Assembly (NCBI GenBank): GCA_947627345.1 | Contig: CANQVS010000005.1 | Span: forward strand, 35,434 to 99,433 | DNA length: 64,000 nucleotides | From: an uncultured Clostridia bacterium | Lineage (GTDB): Bacteria; Bacillota; Clostridia; Oscillospirales; Acutalibacteraceae | Direction of reading: 5' to 3' | Shown here: piece after piece, positions 52,505 to 60,318 of the stretch | Layout: each line of letters begins with the position of its first letter | How positions within the stretch are numbered: position 1 is the stretch's first letter | The notes under the pieces: model-generated | Databases searched by the model: none | What the model was told of the DNA's origin: nothing | What the model saw: the letters and a program-made list of their open reading frames with translations, nothing else | Made by a program: the position numbers and the translations under genes

Positions 52505-53350
52505 ATGAGAGAAATTTTTTCAGGCAAAAAAGCAAAAATTATTTCCGTGACAGTCGTAGTGTTTATTGTTTTCGCGATTTTAGGCGCGTCGGGGTATCCC
52601 GTTGTATCATCGGGGGTCAATTTTCTTACCAAAGGACTTTCGCAGGTAAGCGCAGCGGCGGCAAGCGGAGATGAAAAAACCTACGACGAGCTTTTAGAAG
52701 AAAACAAAAAGCTGAATAAAGAGGCGGCGGATTTACGCGCAAGGCTCGTTGATTACTACGATATTAAAGAGGAGAACGCGCGTCTTTGGAAATACTACAA
52801 GATAAAAAAATCAAACCCCGACTATGAAATTATGCCCGCGTCCGTTATAAGGCGTGACAGCAGTCAGGATTTCTACTCATTTACCGTTGATATGGGAACC
52901 TCAAACGGCGTTGAAGTTCAGGACCCCGTTATTACGGAAAACGGGCTTATCGGCTTTGTAAGCTCTGCAAGCGCCGTGAGCAGTAAGGTGACTACGATTT
53001 TATCCCCCGATTTGCAGGCAGGGGCAGTGGACAAGCTTACCAAGGACAGCGGAGTAATTGCGGGAAACGCGCTGTATACTGACGAAAATAAAACAACGCT
53101 GACAAAAATCGACGCCAACGCGAAGATAAAAAAAGGCGATATTATAACAACCTCCGGAATCGGCGGAATTTATCCCGCTAACCTGATTGTGGGAAAAGTT
53201 ACGGGAATAAAATATAATAAGTACGACGCGACAAGGTATGCGGTTATCGAACCGTTTGAAAAAATCAAAAATATTACTGATGTCGTAATTTTGACCGATT
53301 TTAAAAATAAGGGTGAAATTAAGCGTATCTCCGGCAAGGAGGATAATTAA
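52505..53350 (+). CDS. mreC: Rod shape-determining protein MreC
   Basis: A 281-residue MreC: N-terminal cytoplasmic tail, one transmembrane helix (about 11-30), a coiled coil (about 55-95, ELLEENKKLNKEAADLRARL) and the periplasmic beta-barrel core with SNGVEVQDPVITENGLIGFV and TSGIGGIYPANLIVG. It bridges the wall enzymes with MreB and MreD. ATG 52505 is preceded by AATGGAGA. Confidence 0.92.
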   Translation: MREIFSGKKAKIISVTVVVFIVFAILGASGYPVVSSGVNFLTKGLSQVSAAAASGDEKTYDELLEENKKLNKEAADLRARLVDYYDIKEENARLWKYYKIKKSNPDYEIMPASVIRRDSSQDFYSFTVDMGTSNGVEVQDPVITENGLIGFVSSASAVSSKVTTILSPDLQAGAVDKLTKDSGVIAGNALYTDENKTTLTKIDANAKIKKGDIITTSGIGGIYPANLIVGKVTGIKYNKYDATRYAVIEPFEKIKNITDVVILTDFKNKGEIKRISGKEDN

Positions 53351-53859
53351 TGGACAGGAAATTTACCGCCGCGCGTTATTTTGCTTACGGTCTGGAGATT
53401 TTACTGCTTTTTATACTTCAGTCAACTCCGAATCTTTTGCCCGAACTTTTCGGCGGAAAACCGCTTTTACTGCTCCCCGCGGCAATTACAATCGCTCTCT
53501 TTGAATCCGAAATCCCCGCGATGTTTTTCGGACTTGCAAGCGGAATTTTACTCGATTTAGGCTACGGCGACAACATCGGATTTTATACCGTAATGCTTGC
53601 TATAGTCTGTTTTTTGCTCGGCTGGATTTTCAGAGATTATATGGTCGTAAACTTTTTAAACGCGACTGCTTTTACGGCTGTTATTACCGCAGGTCTTATC
53701 TGCCTCTATTTTCTTTTGTTTTACATCTTTTCGGGAAAAAGCGGGGCAGGGTATTATTTTATAAACCATTATGTTTCAAAAATTGTTTATACATTTTTGT
53801 GCGGAATAATTCTTTATTTTCTTAACAAGGGACTTTTCCGAAGTTTGCTTGACTATTAA
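53350..53859 (+). CDS. mreD: Rod shape-determining protein MreD
   Basis: A 169-residue integral membrane protein with about five hydrophobic helices. Its ATG shares a base with the mreC stop (TAATG), so translation is coupled. The small size, hydrophobicity and context match MreD; MreD is poorly conserved and has few fixed residues. Confidence 0.88.
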   Translation: MDRKFTAARYFAYGLEILLLFILQSTPNLLPELFGGKPLLLLPAAITIALFESEIPAMFFGLASGILLDLGYGDNIGFYTVMLAIVCFLLGWIFRDYMVVNFLNATAFTAVITAGLICLYFLLFYIFSGKSGAGYYFINHYVSKIVYTFLCGIILYFLNKGLFRSLLDY

Positions 53860-53904
53860 AGCAAAGCATATTATAAACTGATAAAAAATTCAGGGGGTGA
53901 TTTT

Positions 53905-55980
53905 ATGCGCGTGACCGACGATAAGGAAAAACAAGCCGTTGAAAAACGGTTTCTAAAAAAGCGCATTGTTATCTGCATAATCATAACCCTTGTTATTTTT
54001 TCGGGCTTTGTGTGCAAGCTTTTTGTGTGGCAGATTGTCGAGGGCAAGGAATACGGCAGGCTCGCCGACACTTCAACCGCCTACACGGTAACGACCGACG
54101 CGACACGCGGAGAAATTCTCGACTGCAACGGAGTCGGTTTAGCCGTCAACCGAACGGGGTATCAGATTGTTTTGGATAAGCTTTATATAGACCCCGAAAG
54201 GCTCGACCAAACTATACTCTCGCTCATCGGCCTTATGGAAAAACGCGATGAAAAATGGATAGATAACCTCCCGATTAAGCTTAATTCAAACGGAGAATTT
54301 AAATTCAAAAAGAATATGCAAAGCGAAATCAAGACGCTTAAATCCAAGGATTATCTTGATTTAAAGGCGTCCGACAACGCAAAAACCTGTATTAAACTGC
54401 TTATAGAGCGTTACGATATTGATACCAAAAAAATTAAAAACAAAGAGGATTTGAGAAACCTGCTTTCCGTCCGTTACAATATGCAGCGTATGTGGTACTC
54501 TAACACAAACCCGTATATTTTTGCAAAGGGTATAAGTTCCGATATGCTCGCTATTGTCAGCGAAAATATGCAGAACGTAAGCGGTGTCGAAATTCAGACC
54601 TACCTCACGCGCTATAATCCCGACGGAAAAATTGCGCCCCATATTTTAGGCGCGCTCGGAAGCATCACGCAGGAGGAATACGAGAAAAAAACCGAGCAGG
54701 GAAAAAATTACGGCTTTAACGACAGTATCGGAAAATTCGGACTGGAGCTTGCCTATGAGGACGAGCTTAAAGGCGTAGGCGGAGAGCGGATTGTTCAGAA
54801 AAATTCCGACGGTAAGGTGACGAAGGTTGTCGAGTCCGTAAACGCAAAGCCCGGAAACACCCTATATCTCACGATTGACAGCAGGCTCCAGAAGGTCGCT
54901 AATGAGGCGCTTGAGACGCAGGTTAAGGCGGCGAGGGCGTTCGGAAAAGGCGAGGCGTATTATAAGGGTAAAGGTCAGGGAGAGGACTGTGAAACAGGCG
55001 CCGTGGTTATGCTCGACGTGAGAGATTTTTCCGTGCTTGCCGCGTCAAGCTACCCGACCTATAATATAAATAAATACTCAAAATACGGCGACTACTATGT
55101 AAATCTTGCCGAGGACGAAAACGCTCCTATGTATAACCGCGCGTTTGTCGGTTCGTTCGCGCCGGGTTCGGTATTTAAGCCTTGCGTTGCGGCGGCGGCT
55201 CTCCAAGAAAAAATAATCGACGAGGAAACACTCATAACCTGCACGAAAAATTACGATTATTATCCCACAAATCCCGTAGCCTGTATGGGTACTCACGGCT
55301 CAATCGGACTCAGAACAGCGATTACAAAAAGCTGTAACTACTTTTTTGCGGAGACGGGACGCAGGCTCGGAATTGACACGATGTATCTCTATGCGGAGAA
55401 ATTCGGGCTCGGCGAGAAAACGGGACTTGAGATAGAGGAGAGCAACGGAACATTGGCAGGGCGCGACAGTAAAATCTGGCAGGACGGTAACACCGTTCAG
55501 GCGGCAATCGGTCAGTCCGACAACACTTTCACACCCGTTCAGCTTGCGACCTATACCGCGACAATTGCCAACAACGGCACCCGTCTGCGCACTCATATTG
55601 TTAAGGAAATTAAGGACTATAAAAAGACGAAAACGGTCTACAAATACGATACAAACAAACCCGAAGCGGAGGATACCTCCGGCGTTTCAAATTATAACCT
55701 GTCTGTTGTTCAAAGTTGTATGAGAAATGTTGCAGCCTCTCCCGAGGGAACGGCCTATTCCGTATTCGGAAATTACGCAACGCCCGTTGCGGCAAAAACA
55801 GGTACAGCCGAAAACGCCGGCTCCGACCACACCGTTTTCATCTGTTATGCGCCCTTTGACAAACCCGAGGTAGCCGTAGCCGTGGTTTTGGAACACGGCG
55901 CTCACGGAAAATACAGTATGAATGTTGCAAGGTCGCTTTTGGACGAGTATTTTAAGAAAGACAAAAAGAAGAGCGATTGA
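53905..55980 (+). CDS. mrdA: Penicillin-binding protein 2, elongation transpeptidase
   Basis: A 691-residue class B PBP: cytoplasmic N-terminus, one transmembrane anchor (about 25-47), dimerisation/pedestal domain, and transpeptidase with SVFK (serine near residue 422, GSFAPGSVFKP), SCN (KSCNYFF) and KTG (AKTGTAEN). It cross-links the lateral wall for the rod complex and is cotranscribed with mreBCD. A 45-base gap separates it from mreD; AGGGGG lies before ATG 53905. Confidence 0.93.
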   Translation: MRVTDDKEKQAVEKRFLKKRIVICIIITLVIFSGFVCKLFVWQIVEGKEYGRLADTSTAYTVTTDATRGEILDCNGVGLAVNRTGYQIVLDKLYIDPERLDQTILSLIGLMEKRDEKWIDNLPIKLNSNGEFKFKKNMQSEIKTLKSKDYLDLKASDNAKTCIKLLIERYDIDTKKIKNKEDLRNLLSVRYNMQRMWYSNTNPYIFAKGISSDMLAIVSENMQNVSGVEIQTYLTRYNPDGKIAPHILGALGSITQEEYEKKTEQGKNYGFNDSIGKFGLELAYEDELKGVGGERIVQKNSDGKVTKVVESVNAKPGNTLYLTIDSRLQKVANEALETQVKAARAFGKGEAYYKGKGQGEDCETGAVVMLDVRDFSVLAASSYPTYNINKYSKYGDYYVNLAEDENAPMYNRAFVGSFAPGSVFKPCVAAAALQEKIIDEETLITCTKNYDYYPTNPVACMGTHGSIGLRTAITKSCNYFFAETGRRLGIDTMYLYAEKFGLGEKTGLEIEESNGTLAGRDSKIWQDGNTVQAAIGQSDNTFTPVQLATYTATIANNGTRLRTHIVKEIKDYKKTKTVYKYDTNKPEAEDTSGVSNYNLSVVQSCMRNVAASPEGTAYSVFGNYATPVAAKTGTAENAGSDHTVFICYAPFDKPEVAVAVVLEHGAHGKYSMNVARSLLDEYFKKDKKKSD

Positions 55981-56085
55981 AATTAATTATTTAAGTTTAA
56001 AGAATTTAAAGAAAAGCCCTCTCTGCATAAGATTAAACTTCCCGGAATTATACTACAGACAGCGAAAAATTTACCGTAGGTAGCA

Positions 56086-56166
56086 TATTGATGAACGCTC
56101 TATTGACAAACTATGTGAATACCTGAATTGCCAGTCTGCGAACAAAATGGAATATGCGGAAGATTA
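56086..56166 (+). pseudogene. Remnant of a Cro/C1-type HTH regulator
   Basis: The frame ATT GAT GAA ... GAA GAT TAA encodes IDERSIDKLCEYLNCQSANK and MEYAED, which closely follows the C-terminus of the intact small regulator at 58491-58700 (LSAECIEKLCKILGLQIGDI, MEYVED). The upstream part is missing, so it is a decayed fragment. It shows that this area, between PBP2 and the integrative element, had earlier insertions. Confidence 0.6.
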
Positions 56167-56208
56167 AACCGTTGCAAAAATTAAAATGTTAAAACGAGGA
56201 AACAAATT

Positions 56209-57147
56209 ATGTTTAAAGATAAATTTAAACTGACAGCCGAGCAAAGTTTATTTCTTGCTAAAAAGAAATGGGATGAAAATGTATATTGCGGAATGAAAAT
56301 GGAGAACAGAGTCGTTACATTTCCGCAGACAAAAACAATTTTAAGTGGTGTTAATGTACCGGATGTTCAGCTTGACGATATACAGGCAATTTTGAATATG
56401 CGCGACGCGTGGAAATATCTGATAAATACGATAGATGAACCCATAACCTTTAATTATTGGTGTAAACTTAATGAGCTTATCGCAAGAAATGAAGCGTTGG
56501 AATGGGGAAAGTTGCGCACAGGTTCAGTCGGTATCTCTGGCACAGATTACGAGCCACCAATACCAAGGCGAGAAAAGGTCACAGAAGAATTATATTCTAT
56601 AATTTTAAGTGACAAATCAGCAACAGAAAAAGCGTTAGAGGCGTTTGTGTGGGGTGTAAGAGGACAATTCTTTTGGGATGGTAACAAAAGAACAAGTCTC
56701 ACACTTGCAAATAAAATTCTTGTTATGGCCGGAGCCGGTATTTTGACGATTACTGACAGCTGTATGACAGAATTTAATGCTTTGTTGATTGATTACTATA
56801 ATACAGGTGAAAGCGAAACATTAAAAACATTTTTGTATGAAAAAGCAATACAGGGTATTATTATTAAGAAAGAAAGTTTAAAAAGGTATAATCCACATAG
56901 CTATGCGGTTTCTATCGAGCATTTGTTTAATCTGCCTTATCAGAGCGCATATGAAATTGAGGAAAATCCTCTGGGGTATTTGAAAAATATTCTTGATGAT
57001 TTGTATGAGCAATCTGACGAAAAATCAAAATTGATTGATAAGTTTGACGATAAGTATAATAAGTATAAGCATACCCATTTGCGCGATTGGGATGAAGTTG
57101 ACGCCAGTCAAATGCTTAAAGATTTGAGACAAATAAAAAGCAAATAA
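56209..57147 (+). CDS. Fic-family protein with altered active-site motif
   Basis: A 312-residue Fic/DOC-fold protein. The core helix carries GQFFWDGNKRTSLTLAN instead of HxFx(D/E)GNGR: the catalytic histidine of AMP-transferases is Gln153 and the second Gly-Arg is Lys-Arg. An N-terminal domain (about 1-75) and a C-terminal extension (about 210-312) flank it. If the family reading is right, it may be inactive as an AMP-transferase, act as a pseudoenzyme, or use another chemistry. It is preceded by GAGGAAACAAATT. Base composition and gene neighbours differ from the surrounding operons, which suggests transfer. Confidence 0.8.
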   Translation: MFKDKFKLTAEQSLFLAKKKWDENVYCGMKMENRVVTFPQTKTILSGVNVPDVQLDDIQAILNMRDAWKYLINTIDEPITFNYWCKLNELIARNEALEWGKLRTGSVGISGTDYEPPIPRREKVTEELYSIILSDKSATEKALEAFVWGVRGQFFWDGNKRTSLTLANKILVMAGAGILTITDSCMTEFNALLIDYYNTGESETLKTFLYEKAIQGIIIKKESLKRYNPHSYAVSIEHLFNLPYQSAYEIEENPLGYLKNILDDLYEQSDEKSKLIDKFDDKYNKYKHTHLRDWDEVDASQMLKDLRQIKSK

Positions 57148-57285
57148 TAAATACCCCATACTGCCCGTAATTGGACTGTATGGGGTATATACTTTTGGTA
57201 AAATTTTTAAGTAAAACGCTTTAATGGGAAGTGTTTATGCAAATATTTAAACACGCGCATAAAAAGCATTATTTTATAGAAACAG
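57148..57285. repeat. Copy A of a 120-130-bp flank repeat, with hairpin
   Basis: Bases 57154-57275 match 59632-59764 at roughly three of four positions by eye. Both begin with a hairpin, CCCCATAC-n-GTATGGGG here, and share AAACGCTT, TTTATGC, ACACG and CATAAA. It acts as terminator for Fic and lies just outside the left attachment site. Confidence 0.65.
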
Positions 57286-57362
57286 AAAAACCGCCTTGTA
57301 AAATGCCTGCAAACGGCTTTACAATGCGGTTTTCTTTTTGGAGCTGATAGGCAGGCTCGAAC
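57286..57362. other. Left attachment repeat (att)
   Basis: Identical to 63924-64000 over 77 bases. It includes a bidirectional terminator hairpin (ACCGCCTTGTAAA with TTTACAATGCGGT) and the 3' end of a tRNA gene. Copies of this kind mark the ends of a site-specifically integrated element. Confidence 0.92.
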
Positions 57363-57383
57363 TGCCGACCTCATCCTTACCAA
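57339..57383 (-). tRNA. tRNA-Thr 3' fragment, displaced by integration
   Basis: Read on the minus strand it starts in the anticodon loop TTGGTAA (anticodon GGT) and continues with GGATG, AGGTC, the T-arm GGCAGTTCGAGCCTGCC and acceptor TATCAGCTCCA. The 5' half is missing; the sequence before the anticodon loop does not pair with the GGATG stem. It is the tRNA end displaced when the element inserted. The intact gene must lie beyond 64000. Confidence 0.85.
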
Positions 57384-57503
57384 AGCATTTTTATACTTTT
57401 TGTGTGTATTTGTAATCTTTAATAAATGGCTTTGTTATGCGACTTTTTGACATTTTACTTTTAGTAATCATTTGTTATTTTTTGCCGTTTATTGTGTGAT
57501 TAA

Positions 57504-57524
57504 GCGGCAAATAAGCGGTAAAAA
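57504..57524. repeat. Left arm-type site pair
   Basis: TAAGCGGCAAA followed directly by TAAGCGGTAAA (tandem 11-bp repeats). The same pair, TAAACGGCAAA-TAAGCGGCAAA, lies at the other end (63873-63894). Likely integrase arm-binding sites. Confidence 0.65.
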
Positions 57525-57532
57525 GCAGCGGT

Positions 57533-57796
57533 TTATTCCGCTGCCTTTAGTGGTTTAAGTTTGCCGTTTACAATATCAAGGTTTTGCACCTGATCGGAGT
57601 AAAATTTTGCATAGTCCCTAATTGCCATTAGCGTAAAATTTGCTATGTCTTGATTTTCGGGTGTGTTAAGCTCGCTATTATCAACAACATAGTCAAGTAA
57701 TATATTACTTAATGCTTCAATGCGTGTAAATGCCATTTCTATATCAAATAAGTCTTTTAAACTGTCAGTTATTAAAACGTCTTTCTTTTTATCCAT
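57533..57796 (-). CDS. Small acidic protein of unknown function
   Basis: An 87-residue protein, mostly helical and acidic, with no recognised domain. Ribosome site AAGTGAGGT lies before ATG 57796. It is the last gene on the left end of the element, transcribed toward the att site. Similar small genes accompany integrases in clostridial islands, but no function is known. Confidence 0.6.
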   Translation of the reverse strand: MDKKKDVLITDSLKDLFDIEMAFTRIEALSNILLDYVVDNSELNTPENQDIANFTLMAIRDYAKFYSDQVQNLDIVNGKLKPLKAAE

Positions 57797-57881
57797 TTTG
57801 TTTACCTCACTTTTATTATACTTCGTGTATTATACAGATAGTTATTTTTAATTTAATGCTTCCTGCTGTAGTCCCTGCCCC

Positions 57882-58157
57882 TTATACAACGCTAAATCGA
57901 CGGCTTGTTATCTGCTTTATGTACTGATTGTATAAGTCAAGATGTGTTTTCTTGAAAGCGGTTGTATCAAATCGGTTGCTTACAACGGGTGTAAACCTGA
58001 TTTTAAATGTGCCTGCTTTCATTTCCTCGACGTTTTGCGCTGTCAGAACTGCCTTTAATTCGTCCTGAATAGCGGTTATTTCGTCTTTCAGCTCCTCGGC
58101 TTTAGTTTGTAGCCTTTTCAGCTTGCGAACCTTTGCGGTTAATTCGTTTGTACTCAT
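57882..58157 (-). CDS. Coiled-coil mobile-element protein of unknown function
   Basis: A 91-residue protein. Residues 5-45 form a strong coiled coil (KVRKLKRLQTKAEELKDEIT), followed by a beta-rich part with FKIRFTPVVSNRFDTTAFKK and ending SRRFSVV. The pattern RFDTTAFKxxHxDLY recurs in my experience of clostridial phages and elements; the role is unknown. AAGGAGATAA precedes ATG 58157. Shares a control region with the divergent HTH gene at 58491. Confidence 0.65.
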   Translation of the reverse strand: MSTNELTAKVRKLKRLQTKAEELKDEITAIQDELKAVLTAQNVEEMKAGTFKIRFTPVVSNRFDTTAFKKTHLDLYNQYIKQITSRRFSVV

Positions 58158-58322
58158 TTGTTTTATCTCCTTTATTTCTTTATTTGGGCGGTTTAGCCGC
58201 CGCCCTCGGCATTGTCGAGTCGCCTGCCTTGCCCTGTCTTATACTCTGTCGGGTGTATCGTAATCGCAGGATAACGGATTGTTTATTTACGGGTATCTCT
58301 CCCTCATTACAGTTATTATTAT

Positions 58323-58424
58323 ACACTAATTTATAGTGTTTGTCTATTGGCAGTATGCACAAATATTTAGTGCATTATTTGTTTATTTTATACACTTGAA
58401 AATAGTGCATAGATATATTATAAT
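58323..58424 (+). promoter_or_regulatory. Promoter with three palindromic operators
   Basis: Three imperfect palindromes of the form RCACT-n-TAGTGY: 58323-58339 (ACACTAATTTATAGTGT), 58356-58374 (TGCAC...TAGTGCA) and 58392-58408 (ACACTTGAAAATAGTGC), spaced 33-36 bases. The third covers the -35 box TTGAAA (58396-58401) of a promoter with 17-base spacer and TATAAT (58419-58424). The rest of this 333-base gap shows no gene. Probable target of the HTH protein at 58491. Confidence 0.7.
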
Positions 58425-58490
58425 GAGTATAATGAAAAAAGTATGCAATAAAAACGCGCCCCCAAATTAAGGGAAAAGGAGCTTTAAACA

Positions 58491-58700
58491 ATGGCGATAA
58501 AATATAAAATTGATGTTATAGAAGCCTTAAAAAGCAAAGGGTATTCATCATATCGGATAAGAAAAGAAAAAGTTTTCGGAGAAAAGACCGTACAAGATTT
58601 TAGAAACGGTAAAGTCGTATTGTCGGCGGAGTGTATCGAAAAATTATGTAAAATCCTCGGTTTACAAATTGGCGACATAATGGAATATGTGGAAGATTGA
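58491..58700 (+). CDS. Cro/C1-type HTH regulator (HTH_26)
   Basis: A 69-residue protein consisting of a single helix-turn-helix: IDVIEALKSKGYSSYRIRKE, KTVQDFRNGKVVLSAECIEK, LCKILGLQIGDIMEYVED. It is a YozG-like small regulator. AAAGGAGC precedes the ATG. Three operator-like palindromes lie upstream, so autoregulation is likely. A decayed homologue lies at 56086-56166. Confidence 0.85.
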   Translation: MAIKYKIDVIEALKSKGYSSYRIRKEKVFGEKTVQDFRNGKVVLSAECIEKLCKILGLQIGDIMEYVED

Positions 58701-58792
58701 GCCAATAAATTAAATAGTTATTAAGGATAAAAATTCGAGCATAGAATATACTGAATATAAAATATCAAACAATATAAAGTGGAGGTTAAGTT

Positions 58793-59020
58793 ATGAGCAA
58801 TAAAGAATTAGCAATTCAACTGATAAATCAAATACCCGAATACAAAATAGGATATGCCGTTGCTTATCTGCAAGGGTTGTATGCTGATGAAACAGCAGAT
58901 GATGAATTTTGCGCAAAACTTCTTGAAGATTATCAAAACAGCACAGACAAGGGAGAATTTGTAAGCTTTGAGGAAGCTGTAAAAATGTGCGGGGTAGATA
59001 TAAATGAAGTACAGAATTGA
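58793..59020 (+). CDS. Probable antitoxin of a RelE-type pair
   Basis: A 75-residue acidic protein that ends FVSFEEAVKMCGVDINEVQN and has a helical N-terminus. It overlaps the start of the toxin gene by 17 bases and is placed first, as antitoxins usually are. I do not recognise the DNA-binding fold; the assignment rests on size, charge and position. GTGGAGGTTAAGTT precedes the ATG. Confidence 0.7.
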   Translation: MSNKELAIQLINQIPEYKIGYAVAYLQGLYADETADDEFCAKLLEDYQNSTDKGEFVSFEEAVKMCGVDINEVQN

Positions 59021-59252
59021 GATTGACAAAAGGGCAATTAAATTTATATCTAAACAGCCAAAGCCACAGAGAGAGCGTATATTAAAAGCAATATATCAAT
59101 TACCTAATGCAGGCGATATAAAAGCTATGAGGGGTAACGAGGGATATTTTAGACTTCGTGTTGGCGATTATAGGATAATTTATACAGTTAATGATAATGT
59201 TTTAATTGTCCGTGTAATTGAAGTCGGCAATCGTGGCGATATTTACAAATAG
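59004..59252 (+). CDS. RelE/ParE-family toxin
   Basis: An 82-residue protein with the RelE fold pattern: MKYRIEIDKRAIKFISKQPK, RILKAIYQLPNAGDIKAMRG, GYFRLRVGDYRIIYTVNDN and VRVIEVGNRGDIYK. RelE-type toxins cleave mRNA at the ribosome A site. The R-x-R-V-G-D-Y-R core is intact. It overlaps the antitoxin gene, so the two are coupled. Such pairs often stabilise mobile elements. Confidence 0.9.
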   Translation: MKYRIEIDKRAIKFISKQPKPQRERILKAIYQLPNAGDIKAMRGNEGYFRLRVGDYRIIYTVNDNVLIVRVIEVGNRGDIYK

Positions 59253-59261
59253 GGTGATTAT

Positions 59262-59606
59262 ATGACTTTTCATAGAGTAAAAGAAGTAAAGTCGCTTGTT
59301 AAGAACAGGAGCGACACAATGAAATGGTTAAAAAACTTAGAAAACATTATAGACCATAATAAACCCGAAGATTGTCCCTGTTGTGGTAGTTTAAATACTG
59401 AATATAGCGCAAAAGAAGTAAAAAACAACTATGGTTTTTGTGTCATTTGGTGTAATGACTGTAAAAACGCTTATAATGTGTCAAGAATGAAAATCAACGA
59501 CAATTTTATAACAGACAAAAAATTCCTGACGGACTTAATTTTTAATTGTTACCGCTCTGCTTCGGCAGGGCGGTTATATCATAAAACCGATTTTCAAAAC
59601 GGTTAA
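59262..59606 (+). CDS. Small protein with CxxC zinc-finger pairs
   Basis: A 114-residue protein of unknown function. Two cysteine pairs, CPCCGS and CNDCKN, suggest a zinc finger. ATG 59262 follows AGGGTGA, 9 bases after the toxin stop, so it is cotranscribed with the toxin-antitoxin genes. A 9-bp stem with TTCG loop (CCGCTCTGC / GCAGGGCGG, 59551-59572) lies within the 3' end of the frame, so the true end of the protein is uncertain. Confidence 0.6.
   Translation: MTFHRVKEVKSLVKNRSDTMKWLKNLENIIDHNKPEDCPCCGSLNTEYSAKEVKNNYGFCVIWCNDCKNAYNVSRMKINDNFITDKKFLTDLIFNCYRSASAGRLYHKTDFQNG
59551..59572 (+). promoter_or_regulatory. UUCG-capped hairpin
   Basis: CCGCTCTGC-TTCG-GCAGGGCGG: a perfect 9-bp stem (one G-T pair) with a UUCG tetraloop, followed by TTATAT rather than a T-run. 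It may be a terminator or processing site inside the 3' end of the zinc-finger gene. Confidence 0.6.
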
Positions 59607-59631
59607 ATTTGTTTCCACGGCTTAAAACAGT

Positions 59632-59764
59632 CCCCATACTTGCCCGTAATTGGCTTGTATGGGATTTTCTGCTTTTGGTAGGTACACACATATTTACAGT
59701 TAAACGCTTAAATGAGGGGCATTTATGCGAATATATACAACACGTCCATAAATAGCCTTATTTT
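59632..59764. repeat. Copy B of the flank repeat, inside the element
   Basis: Matches copy A (57154-57275) at roughly three of four positions, starting with the hairpin CCCATAC-n-GTATGGG. Directly after it, GCCTTGTATGCGATTTTTAGG looks like a shortened form of the att terminator. Confidence 0.65.
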
Positions 59765-59849
59765 GCCTTGTATGCGATTTTTAGGTTAAAACGTATCATT
59801 AGTTGTTTTTTTGAATAAAAGGGGAAACAGTTGTAAATGGAAGTCAAAG

Positions 59850-60070
59850 CATATAGACATTTTAGCCACCCTAAAAAATAGTGGGAAATAGTGGTACAAA
59901 TATTTTTTAATATTTTAGAGATTTTAGAGCCCCTAAAAAGGGACTGAAAAATGTTAGATTGAAAAAGTATTTACACATTTTACACACCCTAAAAAAGAAG
60001 TATTCGGACATTTCGGACGCCTTAAAAAAGAGGGCAAATATTCTGTCATTTCTGCTACCCTAAAAAAGAG
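59850..60070. repeat. Array of CCCTAAAAAAG-type repeats
   Basis: Five copies of a roughly 25-base motif, CATTT-n(6-9)-CCCTAAAAAAG, start near 59856, 59917, 59973, 60006 and 60044, with the last two copies closer together. A sixth copy stands inverted at about 60136-60157 (CTCTTTTTTAGGGACTGACA). They occupy a zone without genes next to the Rep-like gene. Confidence 0.7.
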
Positions 60071-60076
60071 AAGAAA

Positions 60077-60107
60077 AGCCCGTAACCTCTGTAAATAAGT
60101 CACGGGC
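60077..60107. promoter_or_regulatory. Hairpin in the putative origin zone
   Basis: GCCCGTAAC / GTCACGGGC forms a 9-bp stem with one mismatch and a 13-base loop, followed by GTTTATAAAC (a 10-base palindrome) and AACAACCGA repeated twice. Such structure between two repeat arrays is consistent with a replication origin. Confidence 0.5.
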
Positions 60108-60203
60108 GTTTATAAACAACCGAAAACAACCGATTGTTTATTTGCTCTTTTTTAGGGACTGACAAATCGGATAATAAAATTTGGCTCTATCGTGTATGGT
60201 ATA

Positions 60204-60318
60204 AGGGTTATACCACACTTGGTATAACTTCGGAGATATTGGCAATTTGGGTTATACCATATTTGATATAACTGTATAACATTTTTCCCAAATAGGGTTA
60301 TACCATATATGATATAGT
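60204..60318. repeat. Three palindromic iterons, 44-46-base spacing
   Basis: GTTATACCA-n4-TGGTATAAC (60207-60228) is a perfect 9-bp palindrome; two further copies, GTTATACCA-n4-TGATATAAC (60251-60272) and GTTATACCA-n4-TGATATAGT (60297-60318), follow at 44 and 46 bases, about four helical turns. They sit directly downstream of the Rep-like gene. These are strong candidates for Rep-binding iterons. Confidence 0.8.

Noticed and set aside
57339..57383. Intact tRNA-Thr gene at the left att site
   Set aside because: Only the part from the anticodon loop to CCA is present; the 5' half and the 5' strand of the anticodon stem do not match.
59850..60070. CCCTAAAAAAG repeats as a CRISPR array
   Set aside because: Repeat core is only 10-11 bases, spacing is irregular (about 32-62), one copy is inverted, and no cas genes are present.
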